NCBI GenBank assembly: GCA_024404875.1
Contig: JAKSPK010000012.1
Coordinates: 1 to 56,724, forward strand
DNA: 56,724 bases
DNA from: Oscillospiraceae bacterium
GTDB taxonomy: Bacteria; Bacillota; Clostridia; Oscillospirales; Ruminococcaceae
Reading direction: 5' to 3'
Below are positions 16,284 to 24,719 of the stretch, in pieces. The notes beneath the pieces were generated by a model, which saw only the letters and a program-made list of their open reading frames with translations, made no database searches and was not told where the DNA came from. A program made the translations under genes and the position numbers. The stretch's first letter is position 1, and every line of letters starts with the position of its first letter.

Positions 16284-16991
16284 ATGGCTATGGAAAAAAT
16301 ACTCGTTGTGGACGATGAACCTAATATTTGCGAGGTGCTGCGCACCATTCTTGTCAAGGAGGGCTATACCGCGATTGTCGCGAATGACGGCGAGGAAGCG
16401 CTCACAAAATTCAACGCGATGCATCCCGATCTTGTGCTGCTCGATGTGATGATGCCGGGCATGAACGGCTATACCGTCATGCGTGAGATCCAGAAGAAAT
16501 CGAATGTGCCGGTCATTCTCGTGACCGCGAAATCCGAGCCGAACGATGAGGCGCTCGGCCTCGATCTCGGCGCGGAGGACTATATCACCAAGCCGATCGA
16601 CAAGATCAAGCTGCTTGCCCGCATTCGCGCCAGAATGCGCAAGAACGGTCAGCCGGTGCAGGAGCAAAGTCCGCACCGCGGCAGAGTCGATTACGACAAG
16701 CTGACAATCGACATGGACGGCTACGTGCTGCGTGTCAACGGCAAGGTCATTGATACACCGCCGAAGGAGCTGGAGCTGCTTTACTGCCTCGCCTCCAATC
16801 CGAATCATGTCTATACCCGTGACCAGCTGCTTGATGAGGTATGGGGCTTTGAGTATTATGGCGATTCACGCACGATCGACGTGCATATCAAGCGCCTGCG
16901 CGAGAAGCTCGAAAAGGTCTCCGACAAATGGGAGCTGCGAACCGTCTGGGGTGTGGGCTATAAATTCGCAGTGCCGGACGAAACGGAATAA
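16284..16991 (+). CDS. OmpR/PhoB-family response regulator
   Basis: The 235-residue protein has a receiver domain (about 5-118) with acidic pocket D10/D11, phospho-acceptor D54 in LVLLDVMMPGMNG, and K103 in DYITKPID. A winged-helix DNA-binding domain follows (about 135-232), with PPKELELLYCLA, YTRDQLLDEVWG and VDVHIKRLR-type recognition helix residues. AGGAGG lies seven bases before the ATG. It is followed after three bases by its kinase and then an HtrA protease. That grouping recalls the CssRS/HtrA secretion-stress system of Bacillus, but a PhoPR or ResDE role cannot be excluded from sequence alone. Confidence 0.95.
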   Translation: MAMEKILVVDDEPNICEVLRTILVKEGYTAIVANDGEEALTKFNAMHPDLVLLDVMMPGMNGYTVMREIQKKSNVPVILVTAKSEPNDEALGLDLGAEDYITKPIDKIKLLARIRARMRKNGQPVQEQSPHRGRVDYDKLTIDMDGYVLRVNGKVIDTPPKELELLYCLASNPNHVYTRDQLLDEVWGFEYYGDSRTIDVHIKRLREKLEKVSDKWELRTVWGVGYKFAVPDETE

Positions 16992-16994
16992 ACA

Positions 16995-18416
16995 ATGCTG
17001 AACAGTGTTTACAGCCGAATTTTCTATCTCTGTACGATCATTCTGATGTTTGCCTGTGCGCTCACCGGTGTTATCGTCGTGCTGTATGCGAACCATATGC
17101 ACGAACAGGAAGCCTATGAACATTTCAACAGCACAGCGCGCATTTTGCTGACACGGATCCGCGATCTCTACACAGAGGAGCATCTGAATACCGACCTGCT
17201 TCAAACGGAGCTGGAGACCTACACGCTTAATGAGAATGTGGACTGCTACGTGTTCAATGATGACAGAGCGTGCATTGTCCGCTCTGATTACAACGGCAGT
17301 GAGATCGTATTAAGCGCGGCACTCCAGTCGGAAGCGCGGGAAAAGCCGTACTGTCAGATGGGCGGCGCCAGCGGCAATTTTTCTGAATCGACAGCGATCT
17401 ATCTTGAACGCTTTGAGCTGAATGAGAATAACGGCTATTATCTCATGCTGATCTTTCCGGCGGGATATATCAGTGAATATTCCGCAAAGCTGCTGATCAT
17501 GCTGATTATCACGGTGCTGCTCTGCGGTATCGTCGGCGCAGCGGTATTCTATCTCAATACCAAGCAGGCGCTTAATCCGGTTTTGCAGATCACAAGACAG
17601 GCGGAGAATTATGCCAAGGGCGATTTTTCTGCGCGTCTGGAAGCGACCGGCGATCCGGAGATGGACAGACTGATTCTGACCATGAACAAAATGGCGGATT
17701 TTATCGACCGGAACGAGCGCAGCCGCAGACGCTTTGTGTCCGATGTGTCGCATGAGCTGAAAACGCCGATGACGACGATCGGCGGCTTCGTGGACGGCAT
17801 CCTAGACGGCACGATCCCGAAGACAGAGGAAAAGCGCTATCTGCGGACGGTGTCCTCGGAGGTGCAGCGGCTTTCCAGACTGGTGCATTCTATGCTGAGT
17901 ATCTCACGCTTTGAGGAGGGCACACTTACGCCGGAATTTGAACGGCTCGATATCACGCATCTGCTGATTATGACGCTGCTGCTCTTTGAGCAGAAGATCG
18001 AGGACAAAGGACTTTCTGTTGAAGGATTGGATGTCTGCCCGAAGACAATGGCTGTCGTGGACCGCGATCTGATGCAGCAGGTATTCTACAATCTCACAGA
18101 GAATGCGATCAAGTTCGTCAACAAGGGCGGAACACTGTTTCTTGCTGTCGAATCCGACGAGCTGAAAGCGGATGTCCATATCCGCAACAGCGGCGAGGGG
18201 CTGACAGAGGAGGAGATCTCCCACGTGTTCGAGCGCTTCTATAAGACGGACGAATCCCGCGGCAAGGACAGAACCGGTGTCGGGCTGGGGCTTTCGATCG
18301 TCAGCCGCATCATGACGCTGCATGACGGCGCGGTGACGGTCAAGAGCGTCAAGGGCGAGTATACGGAATTCATCGTCAGTATGCCGCTGATGCAGAAGGA
18401 CTATTACAAAGATTAA
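16995..18416 (+). CDS. Membrane sensor histidine kinase
   Basis: The 473-residue kinase has a transmembrane helix at about 10-32, an extracytoplasmic sensor of about 130 residues and a second helix at about 165-188. A HAMP domain follows, then a HisKA domain with H253 in FVSDVSHELKTPMTT, and an ATPase domain with N370 in LTENAIKF, a degenerate G1 box (NSGEG) and G2 (TGVGLGLSI). The sensor region has no recognisable PAS fold. It starts three bases after the response regulator stop and should be its partner. An in-operon HtrA protease suggests that the signal is envelope or secretion stress. Confidence 0.95.
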   Translation: MLNSVYSRIFYLCTIILMFACALTGVIVVLYANHMHEQEAYEHFNSTARILLTRIRDLYTEEHLNTDLLQTELETYTLNENVDCYVFNDDRACIVRSDYNGSEIVLSAALQSEAREKPYCQMGGASGNFSESTAIYLERFELNENNGYYLMLIFPAGYISEYSAKLLIMLIITVLLCGIVGAAVFYLNTKQALNPVLQITRQAENYAKGDFSARLEATGDPEMDRLILTMNKMADFIDRNERSRRRFVSDVSHELKTPMTTIGGFVDGILDGTIPKTEEKRYLRTVSSEVQRLSRLVHSMLSISRFEEGTLTPEFERLDITHLLIMTLLLFEQKIEDKGLSVEGLDVCPKTMAVVDRDLMQQVFYNLTENAIKFVNKGGTLFLAVESDELKADVHIRNSGEGLTEEEISHVFERFYKTDESRGKDRTGVGLGLSIVSRIMTLHDGAVTVKSVKGEYTEFIVSMPLMQKDYYKD

Positions 18417-18430
18417 GCAAGGAGGCAGAC

Positions 18431-19855
18431 ATGACTGAGGAAGAACTGAAAGCGCTGCTGGACAATGCTGCACTGTCAGAGGAACCGCATCCGGAGCAGA
18501 GCGCGGAATCTGATGCGCTGATTGAGGATATCAAGGGCTTTTTTGACGGGCCGCGTGTGCTGCCGCAGCAGCCGGTACCGGAGGAGCAGCCTGCAGGCGA
18601 ACCATCCTTTATCCCCGATCCGGAGAATCCGCTGCCGGCAAGAGAGCAGACAGAGCCGATGCCCTTTGCAGGCTATCCGGAGGAAAAGCCGCAGAAGCAT
18701 GGATGGATCGCGGCGGTTTTTGCTGTGACTGTTCTGCTCCTGATCGGCTTTGCGGTGTTTTGCATCGTCATGGATCTGCGCAGCGGTACAACAGTTGGCG
18801 GATACCGTGCAGGCGATGTTATCGAGGTGAAGCTCGAACAGCATGATAAGCCGGCGTCCGCGAAAACGGATGTAGCAGAGCATTCTGCAGCAGGCGTGGC
18901 AAAAAAGGTCATGCCGAGCATTGTGCAGATCTATACCTATTCAAACGGTGCCGTGAACGGAACCGGCTCCGGTATCATTCTGACAGAGGACGGCTATATT
19001 GCCACGAATGCCCATGTTGTTAAAGACGCGGAGGGCTATACCGTGAAGCTGTTCGATGAGGGTCAGAGCGACAAAACCTATGATGCGGTGCTGATCGGAC
19101 ATGACAGCAAGACTGACCTGGCGGTTCTGAAGATCTCGCTCAGCGGTCTGCATCCGGCGGAGCTTGGCAATTCCGATCAGGTGCAGCTTGGCGAGACTGT
19201 CTGTGCGCTCGGCAATCCGGCCGGTCTCAGCGGCTCGATCACGGTTGGCATCATCTCCGGCATGAATCGCAAGGTGCGTGCAAATGCGAAGGAATTTGAA
19301 ATGGATTGCTTTCAGACCGATGCGGCGATCAGCCCCGGCAATTCCGGCGGTGCGCTCGTCAATCTCAGTGGCCAGGTCATCGGCATAACATCCTCGAAAT
19401 ACGGCCGTTCCATTCTGACTGGCGCGGGCTATGAGGGTCTTGGCTTTGCGATCATGATAAATGAAGCCATGCCGATCATCAAAGAATTGATGGAGCAGGG
19501 CTATGTCAGCGGAAGAGTTCGCATCGGTATTGAATTCTATGAGAATGCGATAGCACATCAGAAAGCCGCGGCGGAGGAGGTAACGCTGCCGCCGCAGCTT
19601 GACGGAACCGGCATCCAGATCGGCGGTATTGCCGAGGACACGGATCTTGCCAATACGGTTTTAAAGCCCGGCGAGTGGATTCTTGCGATGAACGGCAAGG
19701 AGGTCAGCGATTATGATTCGGTCAACAAGGCAATCGAAGGACTGAGCGCCGGCGATACTGTTCATTGCCGCTGTGCGCGAATCAAGGATGACGGGCGGCT
19801 GGAGACCTTTGAGATTGACTTCAAACTCATGGAGGATCAGTCCGGTGAATTCTGA
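18431..19855 (+). CDS. Membrane-anchored HtrA/DegP-like serine protease
   Basis: The 474-residue protein has an acidic Pro/Glu-rich cytoplasmic N-terminus of about 90 residues and one transmembrane helix (about 91-115). The extracytoplasmic trypsin-like domain carries the full triad: H195 in TNAHVV, D229 in SKTDLAVLKI and S305 in SPGNSGGALV. A PDZ domain (about 380-465) follows. HtrA proteases degrade misfolded exported proteins. AAGGAGG precedes the ATG. It is the third gene of the two-component operon, so its expression should follow the phased boxes at 16170. Confidence 0.95.
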   Translation: MTEEELKALLDNAALSEEPHPEQSAESDALIEDIKGFFDGPRVLPQQPVPEEQPAGEPSFIPDPENPLPAREQTEPMPFAGYPEEKPQKHGWIAAVFAVTVLLLIGFAVFCIVMDLRSGTTVGGYRAGDVIEVKLEQHDKPASAKTDVAEHSAAGVAKKVMPSIVQIYTYSNGAVNGTGSGIILTEDGYIATNAHVVKDAEGYTVKLFDEGQSDKTYDAVLIGHDSKTDLAVLKISLSGLHPAELGNSDQVQLGETVCALGNPAGLSGSITVGIISGMNRKVRANAKEFEMDCFQTDAAISPGNSGGALVNLSGQVIGITSSKYGRSILTGAGYEGLGFAIMINEAMPIIKELMEQGYVSGRVRIGIEFYENAIAHQKAAAEEVTLPPQLDGTGIQIGGIAEDTDLANTVLKPGEWILAMNGKEVSDYDSVNKAIEGLSAGDTVHCRCARIKDDGRLETFEIDFKLMEDQSGEF

Positions 19856-19956
19856 TAAAGGCGGCATCAGTCAAAGTCCGCCATGCAGCGTCGTTTTCAT
19901 ATCAATCTGACTGCGTATCTGTGCTGCCAGCTCTGCGCGGTATCGGGTAAAAAACA

Positions 19957-20035
19957 AAATGTGCAGGATCGGGTGCAGCGTGGAATTTGCATAGTTTCAT
20001 GCTGCGAAGCTCGAAATATCCTGCACATTTTTGTT
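19957..20035 (+). terminator. Large terminator structure after htrA
   Basis: AAAATGTGCAGGAT (19957-19970) pairs with ATCCTGCACATTTT (20018-20031), enclosing a GCAGC/GCTGC inner stem, followed by TGTTCTTAT. The A-tract on the other side makes it possibly bidirectional. The remaining bases of 19856-20098 show nothing else I can support. Confidence 0.65.
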
Positions 20036-20098
20036 CTTATTATCGGACTTTGTTGCATTATGCACAAAAATGAATAGCAAGATTCTACCAAAAAGCGC

Positions 20099-20127
20099 TT
20101 GCAACTTCTTGCTGAAAGCTGTATAAT
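20099..20127 (+). promoter_or_regulatory. Promoter of the araC-type gene
   Basis: TTGCAA (20099-20104) and TATAAT (20122-20127) have a 17-base spacer. Confidence 0.8.
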
Positions 20128-20171
20128 TATTGTTGTAATGATATAAACCGGCAAAATCGAGGAGGGCTTTT

Positions 20172-21035
20172 ATGGCACAGCAGATCAGCGAGCAGGTACC
20201 GAATCCGCTCGATACGCGCATCATAAAAACACCGAGTGCGGTTGCTCGCCGTGCATTTTTTTATTTGCAGGAATGCGGACATCTTAAGGCGGGCGGGAGT
20301 CACCACACCAGCCGCCAGAATTTGCAGTCCTTTCTGTTTGCGGTGATCCTTGACGGAAAGGGAGTGCTTAATTATGAAGGGAAGCATTATCAGCTTGGGG
20401 CGGGACAATGCTTTTTCATCGACTGCCGCATGACACATTCCTATCAGAGCGATCCGCAGCAGCCGTGGGAGCTGCTCTGGGTTCATTTCAACGGCTGTAC
20501 CACGGAGGAATACTTTAAGCTGTTCCTTGGCCAGCAGCAGCCAGTCTTTCAGCCGGTCAGCACGGTGAAATTTGTTTCACTTTTGCAGGAGCTGATGCGG
20601 CTTAATGCCGAGACTTATGCGGATACCGAGGTGCTGACCTCCGGACTGCTTGCCAATCTTCTGACGACACTGCTGACAGTCAACAGCATCTCCGAAGAAA
20701 ACGATACTGCGCTGCAATCCAAGCTGAAAACCGTGCTTGCGCATATCGATGCGAATTTTACATCGGATATCCGATTGGACGAGCTTGCGTACCGCTTTGA
20801 TATCAGCAAATACTATCTGACACGCGAATTCAAGCGCGCCTACGGAGAAACGATCTTTCAGCATATCATCAGTCTGCGCATCAACTATGCAAAACGGCTG
20901 CTGCGCTTCACGGACAAATCCGTCGAGGAGATCGCGATGCTCTGCGGCTTCAAGGATCAGAGCTATTTCTCCAAGCAATTCAAGAAAGCGGAGAGTGTGA
21001 CCTGTCTTGCATTCCGCCGCCGTTGGCGTGACTAA
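20172..21035 (+). CDS. AraC-family transcriptional regulator
   Basis: The 287-residue protein has an N-terminal cupin-like sensor (about 45-130, with GKGVLNYEGKHYQLGAGQ) and two C-terminal helix-turn-helix motifs (about 185-285) including LAYRFDISKYYLTREFKRAYG and EEIAMLCGFKDQSYFSKQFKK. After the second motif the usual Tyr-Arg ending is replaced by SVTCLAFRRRWRD. It has its own promoter and GGAGG site. AraC regulators of this size commonly control sugar transporters, and a CUT1 transporter lies 2 kb downstream, although a dpaA fragment lies between them. Confidence 0.93.
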   Translation: MAQQISEQVPNPLDTRIIKTPSAVARRAFFYLQECGHLKAGGSHHTSRQNLQSFLFAVILDGKGVLNYEGKHYQLGAGQCFFIDCRMTHSYQSDPQQPWELLWVHFNGCTTEEYFKLFLGQQQPVFQPVSTVKFVSLLQELMRLNAETYADTEVLTSGLLANLLTTLLTVNSISEENDTALQSKLKTVLAHIDANFTSDIRLDELAYRFDISKYYLTREFKRAYGETIFQHIISLRINYAKRLLRFTDKSVEEIAMLCGFKDQSYFSKQFKKAESVTCLAFRRRWRD

Positions 21036-21059
21036 TAAGATGTTTCCTCTCATCACCGG

Positions 21060-21234
21060 ACGCGGAGCGAGGGCGAAGGCTGCCGCGGCATCCGCATGGA
21101 GCAGCTTGACAGTGTACTGGGAGATTTTCAGCTGATTATCAATACCGTTCCGGCGCTGCTGCTCGGCGCTGCGGAGCTGAAAAAAATACGCCCGCAGGCA
21201 CTGGTGCTGGATCTGGCTTCAAAGCCAGGCGGGG
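21060..21234 (+). pseudogene. dpaA: Middle fragment of dipicolinate synthase subunit A, cut at 21234
   Basis: The frame read from 21060 codes RSEGEGCRGIRMEQLD, then DFQLIINTVPALLLG, then QALVLDLASKPGG. The last two match the conserved central region of DpaA/SpoVFA (INTIP-type and DLASRPGG-type motifs). The first 150 or so residues of the family, including the nucleotide-binding start, are absent, and an AraC gene stop lies 25 bases upstream. After base 21234 the homology ends abruptly. It resumes in the same codon at 27422. The piece has no start signal and is a remnant. Confidence 0.8.
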
Positions 21235-21306
21235 ATGATGTCGGAGCATATAGATAGAATCATCGAAGTGAGACTGAAGCGAGCTGCGATAATGCGGAGG
21301 TACGCG

Positions 21307-22122
21307 ATGAAGCATCAATGGTGGATCATAGGGATCTGCGCAGTCATCTTGCTGGGCGCGGCTGCGCTGTGCTTTCGGCTGAATACACCGCAGACCGTTG
21401 TGACAGTGGAGACTTATCAGCCGAACAGGGAAATACAGGATATGTCGGAGTCAGATGATGCTGGATCCGAATCGGAAGAGGCGGAAAGATCACGGCAGAA
21501 GGCGGGCGGAGAATCGGACGGGGAACATACACAGAAATCAGACAGCAATGAGGCTGGCGCAGAACCGGCGGAAACGAAAGTGAGAGAACCGGTATATGAT
21601 CTTAATGCGGCAGCGAAGGAAGATCTCATGCGCGTTGAGGGGATCGGAGAGGCACTTGCAGATGCGATCATAGCCTACCGCACAGCGATCGGCGGATTTA
21701 CGCGCCGCAGGGAGCTGACAGAGATCCGCGGTATCGGGGAGAATCTGTCTGTACGGATTATGGAAGAATTCTATATTCCGGATGAGCTTCCGCCAGACAT
21801 GGCGCAGAAAGAGCCGGAACAGTCGCCGGCGGCAGAAAGCTGCAGCGATATAGAGGAAGCAGAAACCCCGTCGGAGCCTGCATCAGAAATCGGACAGACG
21901 GAGCAGCCGGTGCTGCACTTCGAGCTGAATGCCGTAACATATGAGCAGCTCATGATGCTTCCGGATATGAAGCCGGAATGGGCAGCGGGCATCATCGATG
22001 TGAGGGAGAAGGCAGGCGGATACTACAATATGGAAGAGCTCAATCTTGTCAAAGGGCTGCCTCCTGATTATGCGGAATATAAATTGCGCGAATATCTATA
22101 TCTTGAAGAATCGAAACAATAA
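21307..22122 (+). CDS. Membrane-anchored ComEA-like helix-hairpin-helix protein
   Basis: The 271-residue protein has one N-terminal transmembrane helix (about 5-25), an acidic Ser/Glu-rich linker (about 35-92) and a ComEA-type double helix-hairpin-helix domain (about 95-155, with LNAAAKEDLMRVEGIGEALA and LTEIRGIGENLS). A second acidic linker and a second, more degenerate repeat starting FELNAVTYEQLMMLPDMKPE complete the protein. ComEA proteins bind DNA at the cell surface during uptake. ATG 21307 is chosen because GCGGAGG ends six bases before it; a frame from 21235 starts exactly at the dpaA junction and lacks a ribosome site. No other competence gene is nearby. Confidence 0.8.
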   Translation: MKHQWWIIGICAVILLGAAALCFRLNTPQTVVTVETYQPNREIQDMSESDDAGSESEEAERSRQKAGGESDGEHTQKSDSNEAGAEPAETKVREPVYDLNAAAKEDLMRVEGIGEALADAIIAYRTAIGGFTRRRELTEIRGIGENLSVRIMEEFYIPDELPPDMAQKEPEQSPAAESCSDIEEAETPSEPASEIGQTEQPVLHFELNAVTYEQLMMLPDMKPEWAAGIIDVREKAGGYYNMEELNLVKGLPPDYAEYKLREYLYLEESKQ

Positions 22123-22170
22123 AAAAGCACCTGACTGTTCTGCGGGACAATGCAGAGCAGTCAGGGCTTT
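22123..22170. terminator. Bidirectional terminator
   Basis: AAAGC-CCTGACTG pairs with CAGTCAGG-GCTTT around an inner CTGC/GCAG stem, between convergent genes. Confidence 0.85.
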
Positions 22171-22176
22171 ATGATT

Positions 22177-22497
22177 CTATTTGCGGATTCGGTCAGCGGC
22201 GGGATAGTAGTCCTCACCGGAGATACGGCCGAATCTCCAGGCATGTGAGCGGGATGGGCGCGATGCTGCGCCGCCGACAGGAAGATCACAGACCAGATGC
22301 AGCGACGGATCCATATCACAAAGCTCGCCGACAGACATCACAACGGCCTCCTCCTCGGTATGCTGTTCGCCGCAGGTGAACTCCCATGTGTTGTCATCGA
22401 AATGATGACAAACCAGCGTACAGTCACACCCGCCGAGAATATGCGTGCAGGTTAGCACAAGCAACCCGCTGCGTTCACTGAACGGATAATCAGCCAT
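22177..22497 (-). CDS. 106-aa small protein, possibly DUF2185/Imm33-like
   Basis: A GGGAGGTGAT site precedes the ATG at 22497. The product is acidic and Cys/His-rich in its first half (CTHILGGCDCTLVCHHFDD). The second half (WEFTCGEQH, then DPSLHLVCDLPVGGAASR) resembles the ending of DUF2185 proteins, a family that includes putative immunity proteins. The similarity is from memory and weak. It converges with the ComEA-like gene inside the dpaA insertion. Confidence 0.65.
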   Translation of the reverse strand: MADYPFSERSGLLVLTCTHILGGCDCTLVCHHFDDNTWEFTCGEQHTEEEAVVMSVGELCDMDPSLHLVCDLPVGGAASRPSRSHAWRFGRISGEDYYPAADRIRK

Positions 22498-22840
22498 TCG
22501 ATCACCTCCCTCGAAAAATGATATACAAAGTTCATACTATATATATTACAACAAATCGAGCGAAATTGCAAGCGGAAAAGTGATAGAATTGTGAAATTTC
22601 CCGATTTTGGATTTCCGGATGGCGGAAATCGTTCTTTTAGCTCTCAGGCGAAAAAAACGGCGTATACAAATAAACGCCATTTTGTAAAAAATAGGGGTAG
22701 AATTGTAACCAAAATGTAACAAAATCGAAAAAAAGAATAAAAAATCAGTGTAGAAAGATGAATAATAGACAAACCAAATGAGAAATTGTTCAATAACAAA
22801 AGCGCAATGCACAAATAAGATGACGAATTGATGATTTGCA
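22498..22840. other. AT-rich gene-free stretch upstream of the sugar-transporter promoter
   Basis: This interval holds no credible gene. It is very AT-rich, with A- and T-tracts. TGTAAC occurs at 22704 and 22715 (11 bases apart) and TGTAAA at 22683 (21 bases earlier), which could be a regulator site. GTTCATA occurs once near 22530 without phased partners. Confidence 0.5.
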
Positions 22841-22869
22841 TTGACTTTTTACCGATTTTCGTGTATATT
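22841..22869 (+). promoter_or_regulatory. Promoter of the CUT1 sugar transporter
   Basis: TTGACT (22841-22846) and TATATT (22864-22869) have a 17-base spacer. Transcription should start near 22876. Confidence 0.75.
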
Positions 22870-22875
22870 ACAAGT

Positions 22876-23110
22876 ATGAAAACGTGCCAAGCGTGAGCAG
22901 GGCGGACGGAAGCCTGACACCAGAAGCTCAGCAGACGGGCGGCTCGTTTGAAGAGAAGCAAACCTGTGTTGGGGAAAGCACAGGCCGAGCTTCGAAGCTG
23001 CGCATAACGCAGCGAAAATCACACCCGGCTTTCAGAAGACGGGCAAACATTTTCAAGGCTGCGAACGCAGCAAAAATATCTTCGCAGCAAATTTGAAGGA
23101 GGAAACTAAA
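22876..23110 (+). promoter_or_regulatory. Long structured 5' leader of the sugar-binding protein gene
   Basis: This leader of about 235 nt is GC-rich within AT-rich surroundings and contains several hairpins: CCTGTG/CACAGG (near 22963-22984), GCTGCG/CGCAGC (22997-23013) and GCTGC-GAAC-GCAGC (23058-23071). A third CGCAGC lies at 23083-23088, and CTTC near 23080 can pair with GAAG at the start of the Shine-Dalgarno. The interchangeable partners allow alternative folds around the ribosome site. There is no recognised riboswitch. Confidence 0.5.
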
Positions 23111-24556
23111 ATGAACAAGCTTAAGAAGGCACTTGCTCTGGTCGCAACTCTCGCGATCGCATCCACCGCATTCTATGCATGCGGCAACAGCTCCAGCACT
23201 GCTGATTCCAAGGCAGAGTCCAGCGCAGCAGAAGAGTCCAAGGAGGATTCCGCTGAGGAGTCCAAGGAAGAGTCCGATGAGGAGTCTGAAGATGAGTCCT
23301 CTGAGGAAGCAGCAGGCGGCGAGAACAAGGTTGCTGAGACCGGCGACAAGCTCTCCATTCTCTGCTGGACTGGCGACGACGTCGAGAAAATGATCGAGAA
23401 CTTCACTGATGCTAACGATCAGTACAAGGATAAGGTTCAGTATGTCAACGTTGGTTCTAAGGGCCAGGAAGCTCGCGAGCAGTATGCAAACTACTTCGCA
23501 GGCGGCGAGGATGCTGACCTCTTCGTTCTCGAGGCAGACTGGATTCTCGACTACATCAACAACGATGAGTACACCGCTCCGCTGTCTGATCTCGGTTTCA
23601 CCGATTCTGATTTCGATGGCTGCTATCCGTACACTGTTTCCATCGGTACTGATAACAACGGCGTTCTGAAGGCTGCTTCTTGGCAGGCAACTCCGGGCGG
23701 CTATGTTTACAGAACTGACCTCGCTGAGGAGCTCCTCGGTGCAAAGACTCCGGATGAGATGCAGGAGTTCGTTAAGGACTGGGATACCTTCACCGCAACT
23801 GCTAAGAAGCTGCAGGAAGGTGACAAGAAGGTCGCTCTGGCTGATACCCTCGGCGGTATGTGGCAGGTTTGGCAGTACAACCGCACCAAGGCATGGCTGG
23901 ACGGCGATAAGCTCGTCATCGACGACTACTGCAAGGATTACGCAGAGCTCGCTAAGGAGTACTATGAGAATGGCTATGTGACCAAGGAAGACCAGTGGTC
24001 TGACGGTTGGTATGCAATCGGCCAGGATGATTCCACCATGGGTTACTTCTTCTGCACATGGTGCCTCGGCGCAGGTTCCATGCTCTCCAACGCTGAGGGC
24101 GGCGAAGGCGGTTCTACCTTCGGTAAGTACAACATCACTGCTGGTCCTTCCGGCTGGGCATGGGGCGGCTCTTGGCTGGCTCTGTCTCCGAAGTGCGACA
24201 ACGGCGAGATCGCTCACGACTTCGTCAAGTACTTCACCGTTGATGAGAACACCGCAAAGGATTACGCTCTGTTCAAGTCTGAGTTCGTTAACAACCCGAA
24301 GGCTATGAAGGCTATCGTTGACGAAGGCTCCAACAAGAACGATCTGCTCGGCGGTCAGGATCAGTTCTCCGTTCTGTACGAGGCTGCTTCTGCAATCGAC
24401 ATGGATGGCAAGATCACTGCTTATGACAGCCAGATCAAGGACGCATTCAACAATGCTGTTTCCAAGTACGCTAAGGGCGAGATCGCATCCTACGATGACA
24501 TGATCAACGAGTTCAAGAAGGATGCTGCTAAGATCGAGGGTATCACCGTCGAGTAA
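23111..24556 (+). CDS. CUT1-type ABC transporter sugar-binding lipoprotein
   Basis: The 481-residue protein has a lipoprotein signal with acceptor C24 (STAFYAC), an extreme Ser/Glu/Asp linker (about 26-75) and a type-1 extracellular solute-binding domain (about 80-475) that is rich in Trp and Tyr, as in oligosaccharide binders. ATG 23111 follows AAGGAGG by eight bases. Codon choice (GCT, AAG, ATC, TCC) is strongly biased and unlike neighbouring genes, suggesting very high expression. The two permease genes follow after an intercistronic hairpin. The sugar cannot be named from the sequence. Confidence 0.93.
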   Translation: MNKLKKALALVATLAIASTAFYACGNSSSTADSKAESSAAEESKEDSAEESKEESDEESEDESSEEAAGGENKVAETGDKLSILCWTGDDVEKMIENFTDANDQYKDKVQYVNVGSKGQEAREQYANYFAGGEDADLFVLEADWILDYINNDEYTAPLSDLGFTDSDFDGCYPYTVSIGTDNNGVLKAASWQATPGGYVYRTDLAEELLGAKTPDEMQEFVKDWDTFTATAKKLQEGDKKVALADTLGGMWQVWQYNRTKAWLDGDKLVIDDYCKDYAELAKEYYENGYVTKEDQWSDGWYAIGQDDSTMGYFFCTWCLGAGSMLSNAEGGEGGSTFGKYNITAGPSGWAWGGSWLALSPKCDNGEIAHDFVKYFTVDENTAKDYALFKSEFVNNPKAMKAIVDEGSNKNDLLGGQDQFSVLYEAASAIDMDGKITAYDSQIKDAFNNAVSKYAKGEIASYDDMINEFKKDAAKIEGITVE

Positions 24557-24626
24557 TTTGTCCGATCGGACATTCAGACATTTCCACAGATAACCACCAG
24601 AATATGCCTGAAACAATAGCATAACT

Positions 24627-24675
24627 GAATATTTGCCTATTGGGATTAGTTTCCCAATAGGCGAATATTTTATCT
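24627..24675 (+). terminator. Intercistronic terminator/attenuator between binding protein and permeases
   Basis: GAATATT-GCCTATTGGG pairs with CCCAATAGGC-AATATT and is followed by TTATCTCG. It would lower permease expression relative to the binding protein. A separate 14-bp palindrome, TGTCCGATCGGACA, lies at 24559-24572. Confidence 0.75.
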
Positions 24676-24719
24676 CGATTTGTAATTTTCACTAATTTTT
24701 TCTTGAAAGGGTGTGCTGA

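Noticed and set aside
21036-21059. A frame reading MFPLITGRGARAKAAA as the dpaA nucleotide-binding start
   Set aside because: It is in a different frame from the certain dpaA fragment and could only be true with a deletion; I kept the fragment from 21060 only.
22928-24622. A 564-codon open frame on the minus strand opposite the sugar-binding protein
   Set aside because: It is the mirror of the Ser/Glu-rich, strongly codon-biased gene on the plus strand; it has no ribosome site and no domain.
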